NCBI GenBank assembly: GCA_001899315.1
Contig: MOYA01000005.1
Coordinates: forward strand, 171,994-235,993
DNA length: 64,000 nt
Direction of reading: 5' to 3'
From: Candidatus Obscuribacter phosphatis
Lineage (GTDB): Bacteria; Cyanobacteriota; Vampirovibrionia; Obscuribacterales; Obscuribacteraceae
Below the pieces are notes generated by a model, which had not been told where the DNA came from, did no database searches, and was given only the letters and a program-made list of their open reading frames with translations. How positions within the stretch are numbered: position 1 is the stretch's first letter; each line of letters opens with the position of its first letter. The position numbers and the translations under genes are program-made. Of this stretch, positions 50,244-60,298 are shown in pieces.

Positions 50244-50266
50244 TTAAACTAAGAAGAGCTTGTCGG

Positions 50267-51832
50267 TCAGGCGATGCGGTACTTGATCGTGTACTTCACC
50301 TTGGTCTCGCCGCCGGCGGGGACGGTGACCAGGTAGGAAGCCGCACCGCCCGTGGTGCTGACGTTCTTGACGCCGTTGCCGCCGATGGGCTTGGTGAATT
50401 CGACCTCGCCCGGCACCGTGTCCTGCACCAGAACGTCCACCGCCTTGTCCTTGTAGTTGAAGACCACCACTTCACGCGTCTCGGTGCGGAAGCGCGGCTT
50501 CTTCGCAGGCTTTTCGACCGGCTTGTCGGCATTGTCGGCGACCACGGTCACCTGCGGGCGCTGACCGACGTCGGGTCCGCCGAGCGGGCGCACGGTGGGC
50601 GGGTTCGCCGGGGGCTCCACGGCCTCGGGGTCATCCTTGACCGATACCAGACAGCGCTTGGCCTTGACGTCGCGCGAGGGCGTCTGCAGCGTGAGCTGGA
50701 AGCTCTCGCCGACGGCCACGTGCGTCGAGACATTGGTCTGGTCGGTGCGCTGCAGGCTGCCCTTGCTGTCGGGCTCGAAGACGTTGACGGCGCCGGGCGG
50801 CAGAGCCACGCCGAGGCTGCTCGCCGCATCGTTCTTGACGAGCAGGCGCACATGCACCGGCAGCTTGTCCTGGCGGTCACGCAGCTGGGCCTTCGAGGGG
50901 AAGTAGCCGGGAGAGAGCAGGTACTCGGCGGTGACCGGCACGTTCTCGGCCAGCATGAGCGCCGTGGTCTTGGTCTCGCCGGGCTCGATGGAGAGCTCGA
51001 CCGGCAGCGTGTAGAGCTTCTGCTCGCCGACGCTCTCGACCTCGGCGCTGTCGGCGCCGAAAGATGCCGACTCGAGAGCACCACCCATGGGCACGGCGGC
51101 GGCCATGGCCATGCGGGCGCCACGCGGACGCACGCCGTACTGAGGCTGGCTGTTGTAGCCGTTGTTGTAGCCGTGGATGAGCTGGAAGCGCGTGTCGCGC
51201 ACCGGCGCACCACTCTCGTTGGTGATGTCCACCCAGCAGGCCAGGCGGGTGAGCTTCTCGGCGGCGGCGTCATAGAAGGCTTCGAAACGGGGCTTCCATT
51301 CCAGGCCGCTGGTGGCATACATGATGCCGAGGTCGAAGGCACCGGCCTTGGCGGCGCGGGCTTCGAGGTGGACAGCCGGCAGCGCCGTCAGTTCGGCCAG
51401 GCAGGCGCTGTCGAGGACGAGCGAACTGTCGTAGGCGACGACCTGCACCCCCTGGTCGGTCTTGACCACGAGCTGGTGGCCGATGACGTGGCAGAGCGTG
51501 CCCTTGACGGTCGATTCGCCGATGCTGAAGCTGATCGACTTGCCGACCGCCTTCTGCAGCAAAGCTTCGAGGCTGAGGTTGGCCGGGCGATAGCTGAAAG
51601 CCGAAAGCTTCAGACCACCGGGACCGGTTGCCTTGGAAATGGTGAGCGAACCGGGCACGTACTGCTCCGGCAGACCTTCCAGCGTGACGCTGACCTTGCC
51701 TTCGGCGACTTCCACCTGCCGCTGTTCGCGGACGATGGCCGGACCGCCGATATAGACGGTCATCTCGGAAGCGCTGGCATTGCGCGAAACGGCGGTGGTG
51801 GCGGAGGTGCCCTGTTCCTGATTCTTGCTCAT
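50267..51832 (-). CDS. DUF4139 domain protein
   Basis: It has 521 residues and starts after AGAGGAATACAT. The N-terminal part VYIGGPAIVREQRQVEVAEG with VTLEGLPEQYVPGSLTI is the DUF4140-like entry of this family. The later GIMYATSGLEWKPRFEAFYD and LACWVDITNESGAPVRDTRFQLI mark the DUF4139 beta-rich core. The end is a C-terminal beta-sandwich (REVVVFNYKDKAVDVLVQD, GGETKVKYTIKYRI). There is no signal peptide, although many family members have one. GC content and codon bias are high. Function of the family is unknown. Confidence 0.85.
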   Translation of the reverse strand: MSKNQEQGTSATTAVSRNASASEMTVYIGGPAIVREQRQVEVAEGKVSVTLEGLPEQYVPGSLTISKATGPGGLKLSAFSYRPANLSLEALLQKAVGKSISFSIGESTVKGTLCHVIGHQLVVKTDQGVQVVAYDSSLVLDSACLAELTALPAVHLEARAAKAGAFDLGIMYATSGLEWKPRFEAFYDAAAEKLTRLACWVDITNESGAPVRDTRFQLIHGYNNGYNSQPQYGVRPRGARMAMAAAVPMGGALESASFGADSAEVESVGEQKLYTLPVELSIEPGETKTTALMLAENVPVTAEYLLSPGYFPSKAQLRDRQDKLPVHVRLLVKNDAASSLGVALPPGAVNVFEPDSKGSLQRTDQTNVSTHVAVGESFQLTLQTPSRDVKAKRCLVSVKDDPEAVEPPANPPTVRPLGGPDVGQRPQVTVVADNADKPVEKPAKKPRFRTETREVVVFNYKDKAVDVLVQDTVPGEVEFTKPIGGNGVKNVSTTGGAASYLVTVPAGGETKVKYTIKYRIA

Positions 51833-52675
51833 ATGTATTCCTCTTGGGCTCTTTGCCCTTTTAGAATGGTTTCGTTGGCGCTCCTAGACGGTACTAAGAG
51901 CGTGGGTGAATGGCGCTGCAAGCACACTGCCTGCAGAACGCCTAATCCGCTGAAACGACTCTCCAATCCGCAAGCCGCAATGTCATATCCAAATCTCCAG
52001 CATCCTTTTGGGCTGCTGAATAGGCACTATCGAACATTGGGTGGTTGTTTTGCTGGCGTGACTTTGCGGAGAACTTGGAATTGGAAAAGACGTACTGAAC
52101 ATAAGAGGACCGCACCCGGCTATTCCAGGATTGAGCATCTTTGTAAAGCGGCTCGGTATCTTAGAAACGCCTCAGGCTGACCTTTCGAGGGTCAAATGCC
52201 GCTATCGGGCATTGACTTAGGAAGTCGTTATAGACAAGTAAAACGACCACCAATCAAGCGTCTTCAGGCTCCATTTGATTCCGGAAAAGTAGCGCGTATA
52301 TCTATTGACAGCCTCCGCTAGCCGCGCCAGCGGGTTATAAAACCTCTCTAAGCCCCACCTTGGCGCCTCTTGGCTGCCCACCATCGGTAGAGCCTTAGAC
52401 TAGACCCAATACTTAATAGATACAGCCTTGCTTACCCCAGGCATAGACCGGTAGGTTCGAACTGTATTCACCTTCGGTCAACCATCAGGAAAAGCTTTCA
52501 AAGCGTAAATTCCCATTCAACCAAGTTCCTGAACCTCTCAAAGCAAATAGCTGCGAGATTGGTGGTAGACCGACTTTCTGGAGCCCAAAGCTTATATGAG
52601 TACCAACACCTCCTAAGGACGTCTCCAACGGGACGTCCGGCCGATTCACATCGGTAAGCAGAAAAGGACAGTCCC
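51833..52675. other. Non-coding region of about 840 bases
   Basis: It contains a palindrome with TCAAATGCC/GGCATTGA (about 52191-52214), a CTAGCCGCGCCA word also found at 21996, and near 52618-52660 two short hairpins (GGACGT/ACGTCC and CCGAT/ATCGG) in the leader of the HD-domain gene. No gene is seen. Confidence 0.5.
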
Positions 52676-53251
52676 ATGAAAAACCTCAATGCCAACAACG
52701 TAGTCGCCGTGCAAGCCGCCCGCAATTCGAACTGCACGCGGCTCACCCGCACCTCCAATAGCCGCAGCTGGTACGCACAGTGGTGTATCCAAGCTCACGG
52801 CATTCAGCGCTACGGTCTCAAGCCCTACCGCTACCACCTGCGTCGTGTCGCCAATGTGGCCATCCGCTTCGGACTTTCCAGCCGCGAAGTGGACATGCTC
52901 TGCTGGGCTCATGACGTTCTGGAAGACACCGAACGCACCAAGGAATCGATGCTCGCCGCCGGCTTCCCGCTCGTGGTCGTGCTCGCCGTGGAAGCGCTCT
53001 CGGATGAAGAAGGCGCCGACCGCCACGAACGTAAAGCCAAGACCCTGCCGAAAATCAAGAAGAATCGGCTTTCGCTGATCGGCAAGCTTTGCGATCGCAT
53101 CGCCAATGTCGAAGAAGGAAAGAAGAGCGGCAACAAGAAGTTCCGCATGTATCAAGAGGAACACGCCTACTTCAAGGAAATCCTCTTCGACGAGAGCGAC
53201 CAAGAACTGCTCCCGCTCTGGCAACACCTCGATGAGCTTCTCGCTGCATGA
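52676..53251 (+). CDS. HD-domain phosphohydrolase, SpoT/MESH1-like
   Basis: It has 191 residues and starts after AAAAGGACAGTCCC. The arrangement PYRYHLRRVANVAIRFG (first His), MLCWAHDVLEDTERT (HD motif and the following ED) and LIGKLCDRIANVEEGKK (final Asp) is that of small (p)ppGpp hydrolases and SpoT HD domains. There is no synthetase or TGS domain, so it would be a stand-alone hydrolase. The N-terminal 30 residues (NANNVVAVQAARNSNC) are extra. The substrate may be (p)ppGpp or another nucleotide. Confidence 0.8.
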   Translation: MKNLNANNVVAVQAARNSNCTRLTRTSNSRSWYAQWCIQAHGIQRYGLKPYRYHLRRVANVAIRFGLSSREVDMLCWAHDVLEDTERTKESMLAAGFPLVVVLAVEALSDEEGADRHERKAKTLPKIKKNRLSLIGKLCDRIANVEEGKKSGNKKFRMYQEEHAYFKEILFDESDQELLPLWQHLDELLAA

Positions 53252-53272
53252 GACTAAAACAGAGCAAGAACT

Positions 53273-53305
53273 GAAATCGGCGGCACTACCGCCGGTTTCT
53301 TTTTT
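53273..53305. terminator. Intrinsic terminator between convergent genes
   Basis: GAAATCGGCGG (53273-53283), CACTA loop, CCGCCGGTTTC (53289-53299) and a T6 run. Strong for the plus strand. Confidence 0.85.
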
Positions 53306-53351
53306 GCCACAATCTAGCCGACCGGTCTATTTCAGCTTTCAACCCAGCAGC

Positions 53352-54062
53352 TCACAGCTCAATCCGCTCAAATACCTTTTCGCTTCCGCCCAGCCAAGCC
53401 AGCTTCAAGTTGGGCATCACATATTCTTTCACTCGCTCTACATTGAACTTGGTACAAGGCACAGCATCAACCCTAGTGTAGGAATCACCTGAAAACAGTT
53501 CGCTCAATCTCAAGACATGATAGAGAAAGCGCCGCACCAAGCCTGGCAAGTCAGCGCTTGCCACCTGACTGCGCAGAGCCTGCAACCTCTCTAGACTGAT
53601 ATAACGCTGATCAGACGGACCCGCGGCATCAATCAAACTCAAGGGCGCACCAAGTTCTGCTTCTAAATCGGCAAGACTTATCTGGGGTAAGGCGCCCTGC
53701 ACCCGCCTAAGCAAATCGGAAAGTTCAGGGTAAGCCCAACAGGCTCTATCGACTACATTTGACCAAGTGGCGGGCAGCGGTTGCCAATTTTCATCGAAAT
53801 TGGTCAAGGCTTGCGGGGCAAAAGCCAATAAGTAAAAGGAGACTCCACGCTCGATATTGTTTTCGATATAGGCATTGGTATAGCCGATTGCCAACAAAGA
53901 CAAGCGTCCCTCGGGCAACTTAGAAAGACCAAGAGAGTCCATAACCATAACCAAACGACGTTGAGGCTCGGGCGCCATGAGTTCGGGCTCGGTATTGCCT
54001 GAAAGACGCAAAATGCGCCCATAAACCTCTTCGTACCGCTCAAGCAGCGCTTCAAGTTTCAT
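53352..54062 (-). CDS. Hypothetical protein coupled to the TPR membrane protein (236 aa)
   Basis: The start codon overlaps the stop of the upstream gene (ATGA at 54059-54062), so translation is coupled. The protein is soluble and helical (LEALLERYEEVYGRILRLSG, LVRRFLYHVLRLSELFSGD) with a central alpha/beta part (RLVMVMDSLGLSKLPEGRLSLLAIGYTNAYIE). It probably works with the TPR membrane protein. No family recognised. Confidence 0.7.
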   Translation of the reverse strand: MKLEALLERYEEVYGRILRLSGNTEPELMAPEPQRRLVMVMDSLGLSKLPEGRLSLLAIGYTNAYIENNIERGVSFYLLAFAPQALTNFDENWQPLPATWSNVVDRACWAYPELSDLLRRVQGALPQISLADLEAELGAPLSLIDAAGPSDQRYISLERLQALRSQVASADLPGLVRRFLYHVLRLSELFSGDSYTRVDAVPCTKFNVERVKEYVMPNLKLAWLGGSEKVFERIEL

Positions 54063-56044
54063 TGATTACTGGTTGAATTAGTTGAATTGGTTGAATCAGT
54101 CGAATTGGTCTCTAGACTTTTGTTTTCAATTAGTAACTCCACCAAAACCGACTTGCCCTCTGGAAACAACCGCGGTTGATTATCAACACTGCGGCTGGCT
54201 TTAAGAGGATCGACAGTGACGCCCTGCTTGAGTACGATGACAAAGGCCTTATCTGGATCACTGGCAGTGATCAACTTACCTGTAGAGTCGTAAGCCCTAA
54301 TCAGAAAGGCGCCACCATCAACAGTACCATCAGAAACGAGACTGTAACATTCGATCAGTCCAGGCGGCGTCTTCTCGGCATCATCAGCCGTAAACAAAGG
54401 CTTCTTATCCCGCATAGAACTAAGCAAATTGCTGAAATCAGCTTCAAAAGTGTTGGCGGTGGAAACTTTCTTTTCAAGAACTGGTTTGTTGGAACCAGGC
54501 GTCAATGGGTTTTCCAATGAAAAGCGATTACTATCAATGACAAAGTCTTCTTCCAAAGAAGGATAGCTATGCTTGTTGCCATAATAATAATTGGCAAAGT
54601 TCGCCAGCAACTGCATCTTTGTCACAACCTTTTGATCATCCGATTCATCGCCAATAAGCTTAGTTCCGCCGGGCAGAACAAAGCCTCCTGGTACTTCCTG
54701 CAGAGTCAATTTAAAATCTGACGAAGGAAACAAGCCGGACAACCCAAGAAAAGACTGGTTTGGGGAGCCTTTCAACTGATAAGTCGCCATGGTTGAATGC
54801 CCGCGATCGGTCAGTTCGACCGATGACCTTGTGACAAAACGAGCCTGGCGTCTTCGGTCAGACGAAGTAAAGATCTTGCCGGAAAGATCGATCATTGGTC
54901 CTTTAGAAGAAGACCCGGCGCTCTGTGCGACCGCATTTTTGGTAAACTCATGGGTCAAGAAAATAGCGCCGCCGATGAGCAAAACCACGGCTATGACACT
55001 CAAAATCGGCAATATATTCGGCCGCCTGCGGTCTGTATCAATGCTCTTTAGACGCGAACGCTCAACGGCTTCGACTGGCGCGCCCGACATAGTATTGCGC
55101 TGCGCCTCGATATCATTGCCGGTTCTAAACTGAGCGCCTTCGCCCTGCACAAGGTCATTCCTATCATTTTTCTTTGGTCGAAACATATCGGCGGAAAGTC
55201 GCAAAGCCTTATGCTTCTCATCACGCACATAGCTTGGTTCGGCGATTTCGTCAGACTTACCGGCCCAGATGTCGTCGGTACGAGTAAGCTGTTCGTCACT
55301 AGGAGTAGCCATGGCAGCCAGTCCTTGCACTGTACAGCGCGCTCTCTGGGCACGCACTTCGTTAGCCCAAGAAGATATTTCAGTATGAGTCCAGGGGCTC
55401 AAGTTCTTGCGAATATCTTCCGGCGTCTGCGCCATGAGCCTTTCAACCTGGCTCTGCGCCTCATCTTCAGTCGGTAAAGAGCGATACACCCCAGACATCG
55501 ACTCGCTAAAGCCAAAACTTTCGCGCTTCGCCTTCAGCATGTCCAGATAGTTTTTCTTTTCTTCTGGGTCTTGAACATGTCTATCTATGAGTATTTCAAA
55601 CGAATCGAAGATAACGCCAAAAAGGGCGTGTCCCTGCGGAATCGTATTTTCAGCCAATTCCAAAGTAAGTTCGAAAGTAGAAAGAGCTTCATGCAATTCC
55701 TGCAACTTTTCATGGGTGGCAGCCAGCTTCAATAAGGCGACAACCACCTGGGCATCGCTGCTGCCTTGCGCTTTCAGCCGACCAACCGAAAGGCGCTCAT
55801 AATAAGCCTTGGCTTCAAAATAGCGTTTTTGCTGATAAAGAGTATCAGCCAGACTGACCAAACATTGGAAGAAATCAGGATCTTCGGTCTCGCCAATGCC
55901 TTCGAATTTATCAAGTGCTTTGATAAAGAGAGGCTCAGCCAGCTTGAAATTATCATTTTCGTAGGCGGAAAGACCGGTCTTCAAGGCAAGCTTAGCCTCT
56001 TTCAAGACTTTCTCTCTATTAAGAGTAGAATCGCTATCGGGCAT
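54059..56044 (-). CDS. TPR protein with single membrane span and extracytoplasmic domain
   Basis: It has 661 residues. TPR-type repeats occupy about residues 15-150 (ALKTGLSAYENDNFKLAEPLF, FFQCLVSLADTLYQQKRYFEA, ALLKLAATHEKLQELHEALST). A charged linker leads to one hydrophobic helix near residue 355 (ILPILSVIAVVLLIGGAIFL). The C-terminal about 280 residues would lie outside the cytoplasm and include FANYYYGNKHSYPSLEEDF, a phrase like that of secretin/pilin-like minor proteins, and a final Asn/Ser/Thr repeat (TNSTDSTNSTNST) encoded by a DNA microsatellite. Function unknown; coupled to the 236-residue partner. Confidence 0.75.
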   Translation of the reverse strand: MPDSDSTLNREKVLKEAKLALKTGLSAYENDNFKLAEPLFIKALDKFEGIGETEDPDFFQCLVSLADTLYQQKRYFEAKAYYERLSVGRLKAQGSSDAQVVVALLKLAATHEKLQELHEALSTFELTLELAENTIPQGHALFGVIFDSFEILIDRHVQDPEEKKNYLDMLKAKRESFGFSESMSGVYRSLPTEDEAQSQVERLMAQTPEDIRKNLSPWTHTEISSWANEVRAQRARCTVQGLAAMATPSDEQLTRTDDIWAGKSDEIAEPSYVRDEKHKALRLSADMFRPKKNDRNDLVQGEGAQFRTGNDIEAQRNTMSGAPVEAVERSRLKSIDTDRRRPNILPILSVIAVVLLIGGAIFLTHEFTKNAVAQSAGSSSKGPMIDLSGKIFTSSDRRRQARFVTRSSVELTDRGHSTMATYQLKGSPNQSFLGLSGLFPSSDFKLTLQEVPGGFVLPGGTKLIGDESDDQKVVTKMQLLANFANYYYGNKHSYPSLEEDFVIDSNRFSLENPLTPGSNKPVLEKKVSTANTFEADFSNLLSSMRDKKPLFTADDAEKTPPGLIECYSLVSDGTVDGGAFLIRAYDSTGKLITASDPDKAFVIVLKQGVTVDPLKASRSVDNQPRLFPEGKSVLVELLIENKSLETNSTDSTNSTNSTSNQ

Positions 56045-56551
56045 CGCTTGTAAAGACCTTTAATTCCTAGATTGGTGATTATAGCCCCTTCGCAATGGGT
56101 CAGGATAGTGCAGCTTCATGGGCGCAAAAGAAAAACCAAATGACGAAAGAGTAGAAACCATATTTCTATCTTCTTGCCCGGCCAAAGCCTTGGCCAAGCG
56201 GGGCCAGAACCGACACTTTTTCTTAAACTAAAGAGACAATCGCCTTGAAAAACAGCACCAGCAGCAAATCTAAACAAAAGATGATCAACTTTATTCCAAC
56301 CGCGCTAGGTAGAAAATCGCCTGACTGAGCCATCCATAACCAGGTTCCAGTTCGCTTCCGCTTCAAGAAAGTTCTTTTTGCTGGATTGGGTGATCTTGGC
56401 AAGACTAGACTCTAGCCATCCATTCAACTTTCCAAGGCATCCCTCTTCCAAGTTCACTCAAGCCAAACTCCCCTTTCATCAGCAGTACCTCCCACCTCGG
56501 GCTTCATTTCCGATGGTAGTAGTTGTTCAACCAAAAGCGAAAGCAGACAAT
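56045..56551. other. Intergenic region of about 500 bases
   Basis: It holds the divergent promoters of the TPR operon and of the 56552 gene. GCCAAAGCCTTGGC at about 56180 is an imperfect palindrome. The open frame continues upstream of 56552 but without coding bias. Confidence 0.5.
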
Positions 56552-57088
56552 ATGCAATATGAAACCCTGAAAGCACACATCATCGACCTTCACAGTCTGA
56601 TCGCCCGAGTTTCGGCTCTCGGTTTGAAACTCAATCAAGCCCTGGCTTCGAGCAACAACAAGACCAAGACCAAAGGTGCCACCGCCCTCAACCTCTTGAG
56701 CGCCGCCACCCTGCTGGTCGACCGCGTCGCCGCCCAGTTCGGGCAATCTGCTTTTGACCTGCAGCCCCTGAGCGAAGACTCGTTGCAGACCTATCTGGCC
56801 GAGCAACAAGAAACCGTGCAGAAGCGTTTCGACGTTGCCTTCAGGGGCATGGCCGGCATGCTCAATCTCACCGAAAGTGCGATGGAAGAAACCACTACCG
56901 CCTCGGCCATCCTCCTCAACAAAGCCATCGAAGGGCTTCTCGATGAAATCGAAAGCCTGCTCGACGGTGACGACGAAGCCGGCGCCGCCATGAAGGCAAT
57001 GAAACCGCGGCAGCAGATTGGCGAAGAAAGCGACCCCCTGAAGGCCGCCAGCGATCTCAACTACAGCTTGCGCGCCGCGGCCAGATAA
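56552..57088 (+). CDS. Hypothetical helical protein (178 aa)
   Basis: The start is placed at the ATG at 56552 (MQYETLKAHIIDLHSLI), where the strong codon bias begins; an ATG at 56513 is in frame and neither has a clear ribosome binding site. The protein is almost entirely helical: LIARVSALGLKLNQALASSN, LLSAATLLVDRVAAQFGQ, EEQQETV-type charged helices, and AILLNKAIEGLLDEIESLLDGD. It could be a four-helix bundle. No family recognised. A similar composition is seen in the 60953 and 61316 products. Confidence 0.65.
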   Translation: MQYETLKAHIIDLHSLIARVSALGLKLNQALASSNNKTKTKGATALNLLSAATLLVDRVAAQFGQSAFDLQPLSEDSLQTYLAEQQETVQKRFDVAFRGMAGMLNLTESAMEETTTASAILLNKAIEGLLDEIESLLDGDDEAGAAMKAMKPRQQIGEESDPLKAASDLNYSLRAAAR

Positions 57089-57189
57089 GTTCAAGTCTCG
57101 GGCAAATTAAGCTCTGGGCAAATTAGGCTCCATTCTGGTTAGGCACTCCTTTCTAAACCTAAGCACCAGCTAAAACTCTAGTAAGAGCG

Positions 57190-57224
57190 GGAGAGAGTAC
57201 AAGCTTAAATAGCTGTATCTCTCC
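57190..57224. terminator. Bidirectional hairpin between convergent genes
   Basis: GGAGAGAGTACAAGC pairs imperfectly with GCTGTATCTCTCC. It lies between the 56552 gene and the TonB receptor gene on the opposite strand. Confidence 0.55.
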
Positions 57225-57303
57225 TGCTCGCCTAGCACAAGACGATTCTTCGTTTTTGGCATTTTTGTTTTTGCCATTTTTTACTATTACTTATAGCAAT
57301 CAC

Positions 57304-60165
57304 TCAGATTGTCTTCTTGGGTGCTTGCACAAGCTTACTTGTATCGCGCCCCAAGACCCAATTGCAGCCCGCCAGCACACGCAAGGGCAAGGTATAGCGA
57401 GTACCCTGAAAGGGGCTGCCTAAATTGGTCGGCAGACGCTGATTGAGAAGGTTCTCGATGCGACAGTCAAAGGCTGTCGGCAACCATGGCAATTTCTTGC
57501 GCAGCTGCGGTGATGGCTGAAACCCACCAGAGAGTGAAACCAAGGTCAGAGGAGGCGTGCGAGAAGGATGAGGACCAAATAGCTGCGGATCGATTTGATT
57601 CTGCAAACCGGTCAAAACTTGGGCATCAGCAAGCACCCACCAATTTTGGCGGGCACGATAACCGAGACCGACAACGCCCTGATAACGCCTGTCATGGTCT
57701 GGATAGCGGGGCAAGGGCGCCTCCGGAAAGTCATAGAAGCCTCCTGAAACACCATGTGTGCCTCTCAGATAGGCAACTTGCACTGTATTTGAAAGAAAAC
57801 CGTTGAAGCCATAGCCGTCTCTTCGAGGCTTGAGGTCCATGCGGGTCTCGACACCGTAAGCTTCCAGAGCCGAATTGGTCAATCTGTTATAGATGGGCAA
57901 ATTGCCTATCACCCCGGAATCGCCAAAATTGCGCAGAGTTTTGTAAAAAAGATTGGTGCGTGTCGCAAAACGAGAACCAAATTGCTGCTCTAGGCTGACA
58001 TCGACCATCTTGCCTCGGGTGGGTTGCAGAGGGCGCGGTGTGCCAGGATAAATACCCGCCACCGGATCGTTTGTTAGATTGATCGGAGTAAGAAAATAAT
58101 CTACCGGTGAAGGAGTGAATATTTGCGAAAATGAACCTCGCAAAACTGTATTTTTGTTGATCACAAAAGAGGCGCCGAAACGCCCAGAGACCTGAGCAGA
58201 GGTAATTCGCTGTGTTTCGAACGGCTTGAGAGAAAAGGGCTGGACCAGATTGCTCTGTTGCATCTGATAGGCCAGTCCGAGGGCATTACCAAAGACACTG
58301 TGCTGTAAGTCAAAACGCACACCATTGTCCAGAGTTAGTCGTTTGCCGAAACCTTTCTGGGGCTTCCAACGATCTTGCAAAAAAGCACTCTGCAGCCAGC
58401 GAAAGCCCGTAAAAGTACCTGCCTGAGCCGTCATTGGCGGACCATCAGGCTGCAGGGAAAAGGGGCTGACGACCGCACCGTAGGGCAAGGGATTGGTGTT
58501 AATCGCCGCCGCCTGTGCCAAAAGAGCTTGGGCACCGTCGGTATCGCCCTCAGCTTCAAGAGCCTGTGCTTGCCCTTGCAAGTCGGCAATCTGAGCTGCC
58601 GCTTGGGTCTGAGCTTGGGCGGTGCCGGTCAAGTCGGCATTAAAATAAGTAGCATTGAATTTAGTGCGCACCGGTCTCAGCTCTGTCAGAAAGCCGGCCT
58701 TAACATCATGAGTCTTGAGCACCTTTTTGTTTATATCGCCCTGGGCAGAAAAAATATAATTGCTTCGCTTGGCTCTAGCCGAAAGCGAAACCAAGGGCTG
58801 ATCGGCATTAAAGTCAGGCGCCGGGTCAAAATTATTGGTCGAGCGAAAACTCTCTGAATAGAAACCATTGAGAATATGCAAATTAAGCTCGTCGAAAAAT
58901 CTCTCGAACTTGTGTTTATAGCTCAAAATAAAATAGTTCTGCGCGTCTCGCTGATATTGCTTGACACCCACTTGGCGTGAGAGCCGATTGGTGGGAACGT
59001 CGAGAAAGCTCTGGTTGATCGCCACCGAAAACTTGAGCAAATCTCGGTTGCTGAGCTGATACTCAAGGCGAGCATAGGCATTGATGTCAGCCCCGGCATT
59101 GGCGGCAAAAAACTTATTTGGCGGCGCTATACGCAAAGAAGTTCCCCGAAAAAGACCAGAAGATTCAAAACGCAGACGATGCAATCGTGAAGATGGATTT
59201 TGGCTAAAAGCCCCAGATGAGTTGTAATAGATGGAACCAGCAAGCGGACCGCCTATCTGCTGCCCAACAGTAAAATTTGGTTTGCTTAGAATGGGCAAGG
59301 TCTTAAGCCGTGCCACCGCCCCCAGTGGCCCGCCACCATCTTGAGCTTCATAACCGCCTATATCAATCTGAGCCGACTGCAAAGAGCGCGGGCTGATGGG
59401 CTGGGTCTGCTGCAGCACGCCGGCGGCCTCAGGAATGATTACATCATCAACCACATAGTTGACGGCATTGTGCTCACCGCGGCTAATGACATTGCCGTAA
59501 CTGTCATTCATAACGCCGGGCGTACTTTCAATCAATTGCTTAAGGTCGTTGCCTGAGCGATATTCTTGAATAAAGCGGTGGTCTAGATTGGTGCGCGAAG
59601 TAATATTTTCAGGATGAATAAGTGTGCGCTTACCGGTTATGCGCATGACGTCCACCGGCTCTAAATCATCCATTTGCAGGGACAGAGTACTCTTCTCTCC
59701 AGCTTGCACTTGTAAGGTGCGATCCAGAGAAAGCATCTCTTTAGCCTGGGCTGTAAGATTCCAGGCCCCAGGTTCTACGTTATTAAAATAGAAATTGCCG
59801 TTCTCATCGGTTTCGGTCTCTAGGCGCTTATGGTCTTGCGCTCTATGTACCAAGACTACCGATGCCGCTCCGATAGGACGTCCCGTGCCACTGGCGGTCA
59901 ATTTACCGTTAACCGTCCCCGCATTAATCGACTGTGGTTCGCCAAGCGATTTGAGAACGCTTTGGTCTTTACTAAGTTCAGCTTTGGGTTCAGCTTTAGG
60001 TTCAGGGCTAGGTCCAGACTTAGGTTCCGGCTTAGGCGGCTCTTGCGCCTGCAAAGGGGAAAAGGCAAAGCCAAGGCTGCTGGCTAAAGCCAAGGAAAGT
60101 AAGTAAGGGCCTGCCGCCAAGCTAAAGCCAGGTAAAGTTAATTTCTGTTTGTTCTGAAGGCGCAT
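57304..60165 (-). CDS. TonB-dependent outer-membrane receptor with carboxypeptidase-regulatory-like domain
   Basis: The ATG at 60165 gives 953 residues; the frame could extend seven codons to a TTG. The signal peptide is LLSLALASSLGFAFSPLQAQ, then a Pro/Glu/Lys-rich linker. A CarboxypepD_reg-like domain follows (NGKLTASGTGRPIGAASVVLV, DENGNFYFNNVEPGAW), then the plug (LKQLIESTPGVMNDSYGNVISRG) and a beta-barrel rich in alternating aromatic residues. An extracellular insertion of about 45 residues made of Ala and Gln (AQTQAAAQIADLQGQAQALE) lies in a loop. Such receptors import iron chelates, cobalamin or sugars. The substrate is unknown. It implies an outer membrane. A divergent TonB-like gene and a Fur-like site lie upstream. 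Confidence 0.88.
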   Translation of the reverse strand: MRLQNKQKLTLPGFSLAAGPYLLSLALASSLGFAFSPLQAQEPPKPEPKSGPSPEPKAEPKAELSKDQSVLKSLGEPQSINAGTVNGKLTASGTGRPIGAASVVLVHRAQDHKRLETETDENGNFYFNNVEPGAWNLTAQAKEMLSLDRTLQVQAGEKSTLSLQMDDLEPVDVMRITGKRTLIHPENITSRTNLDHRFIQEYRSGNDLKQLIESTPGVMNDSYGNVISRGEHNAVNYVVDDVIIPEAAGVLQQTQPISPRSLQSAQIDIGGYEAQDGGGPLGAVARLKTLPILSKPNFTVGQQIGGPLAGSIYYNSSGAFSQNPSSRLHRLRFESSGLFRGTSLRIAPPNKFFAANAGADINAYARLEYQLSNRDLLKFSVAINQSFLDVPTNRLSRQVGVKQYQRDAQNYFILSYKHKFERFFDELNLHILNGFYSESFRSTNNFDPAPDFNADQPLVSLSARAKRSNYIFSAQGDINKKVLKTHDVKAGFLTELRPVRTKFNATYFNADLTGTAQAQTQAAAQIADLQGQAQALEAEGDTDGAQALLAQAAAINTNPLPYGAVVSPFSLQPDGPPMTAQAGTFTGFRWLQSAFLQDRWKPQKGFGKRLTLDNGVRFDLQHSVFGNALGLAYQMQQSNLVQPFSLKPFETQRITSAQVSGRFGASFVINKNTVLRGSFSQIFTPSPVDYFLTPINLTNDPVAGIYPGTPRPLQPTRGKMVDVSLEQQFGSRFATRTNLFYKTLRNFGDSGVIGNLPIYNRLTNSALEAYGVETRMDLKPRRDGYGFNGFLSNTVQVAYLRGTHGVSGGFYDFPEAPLPRYPDHDRRYQGVVGLGYRARQNWWVLADAQVLTGLQNQIDPQLFGPHPSRTPPLTLVSLSGGFQPSPQLRKKLPWLPTAFDCRIENLLNQRLPTNLGSPFQGTRYTLPLRVLAGCNWVLGRDTSKLVQAPKKTI

Positions 60166-60260
60166 AAAGACAGGCCGGGCAACCAAATTGCCTAGCTACA
60201 ACCTCGGTAGATCTTGAAAACACTGGTAATTTCGATGAGATATCAAATATACTACGGGAA

Positions 60261-60275
60261 TGGAAATCGTTTTCA
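60261..60275. promoter_or_regulatory. Fur-like operator in the divergent promoter
   Basis: TGGAAATCGTTTTCA at 60261-60275 matches 11 of 14 defined positions of the 7-1-7 Fur palindrome TGATAAT-N-ATTATCA. It lies between the receptor (start 60165) and the TonB-like gene (start near 60299), where iron control would make sense. A single match can occur by chance. Confidence 0.4.
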
Positions 60276-60298
60276 AAATTCAGCCTAAAAAAACACAT

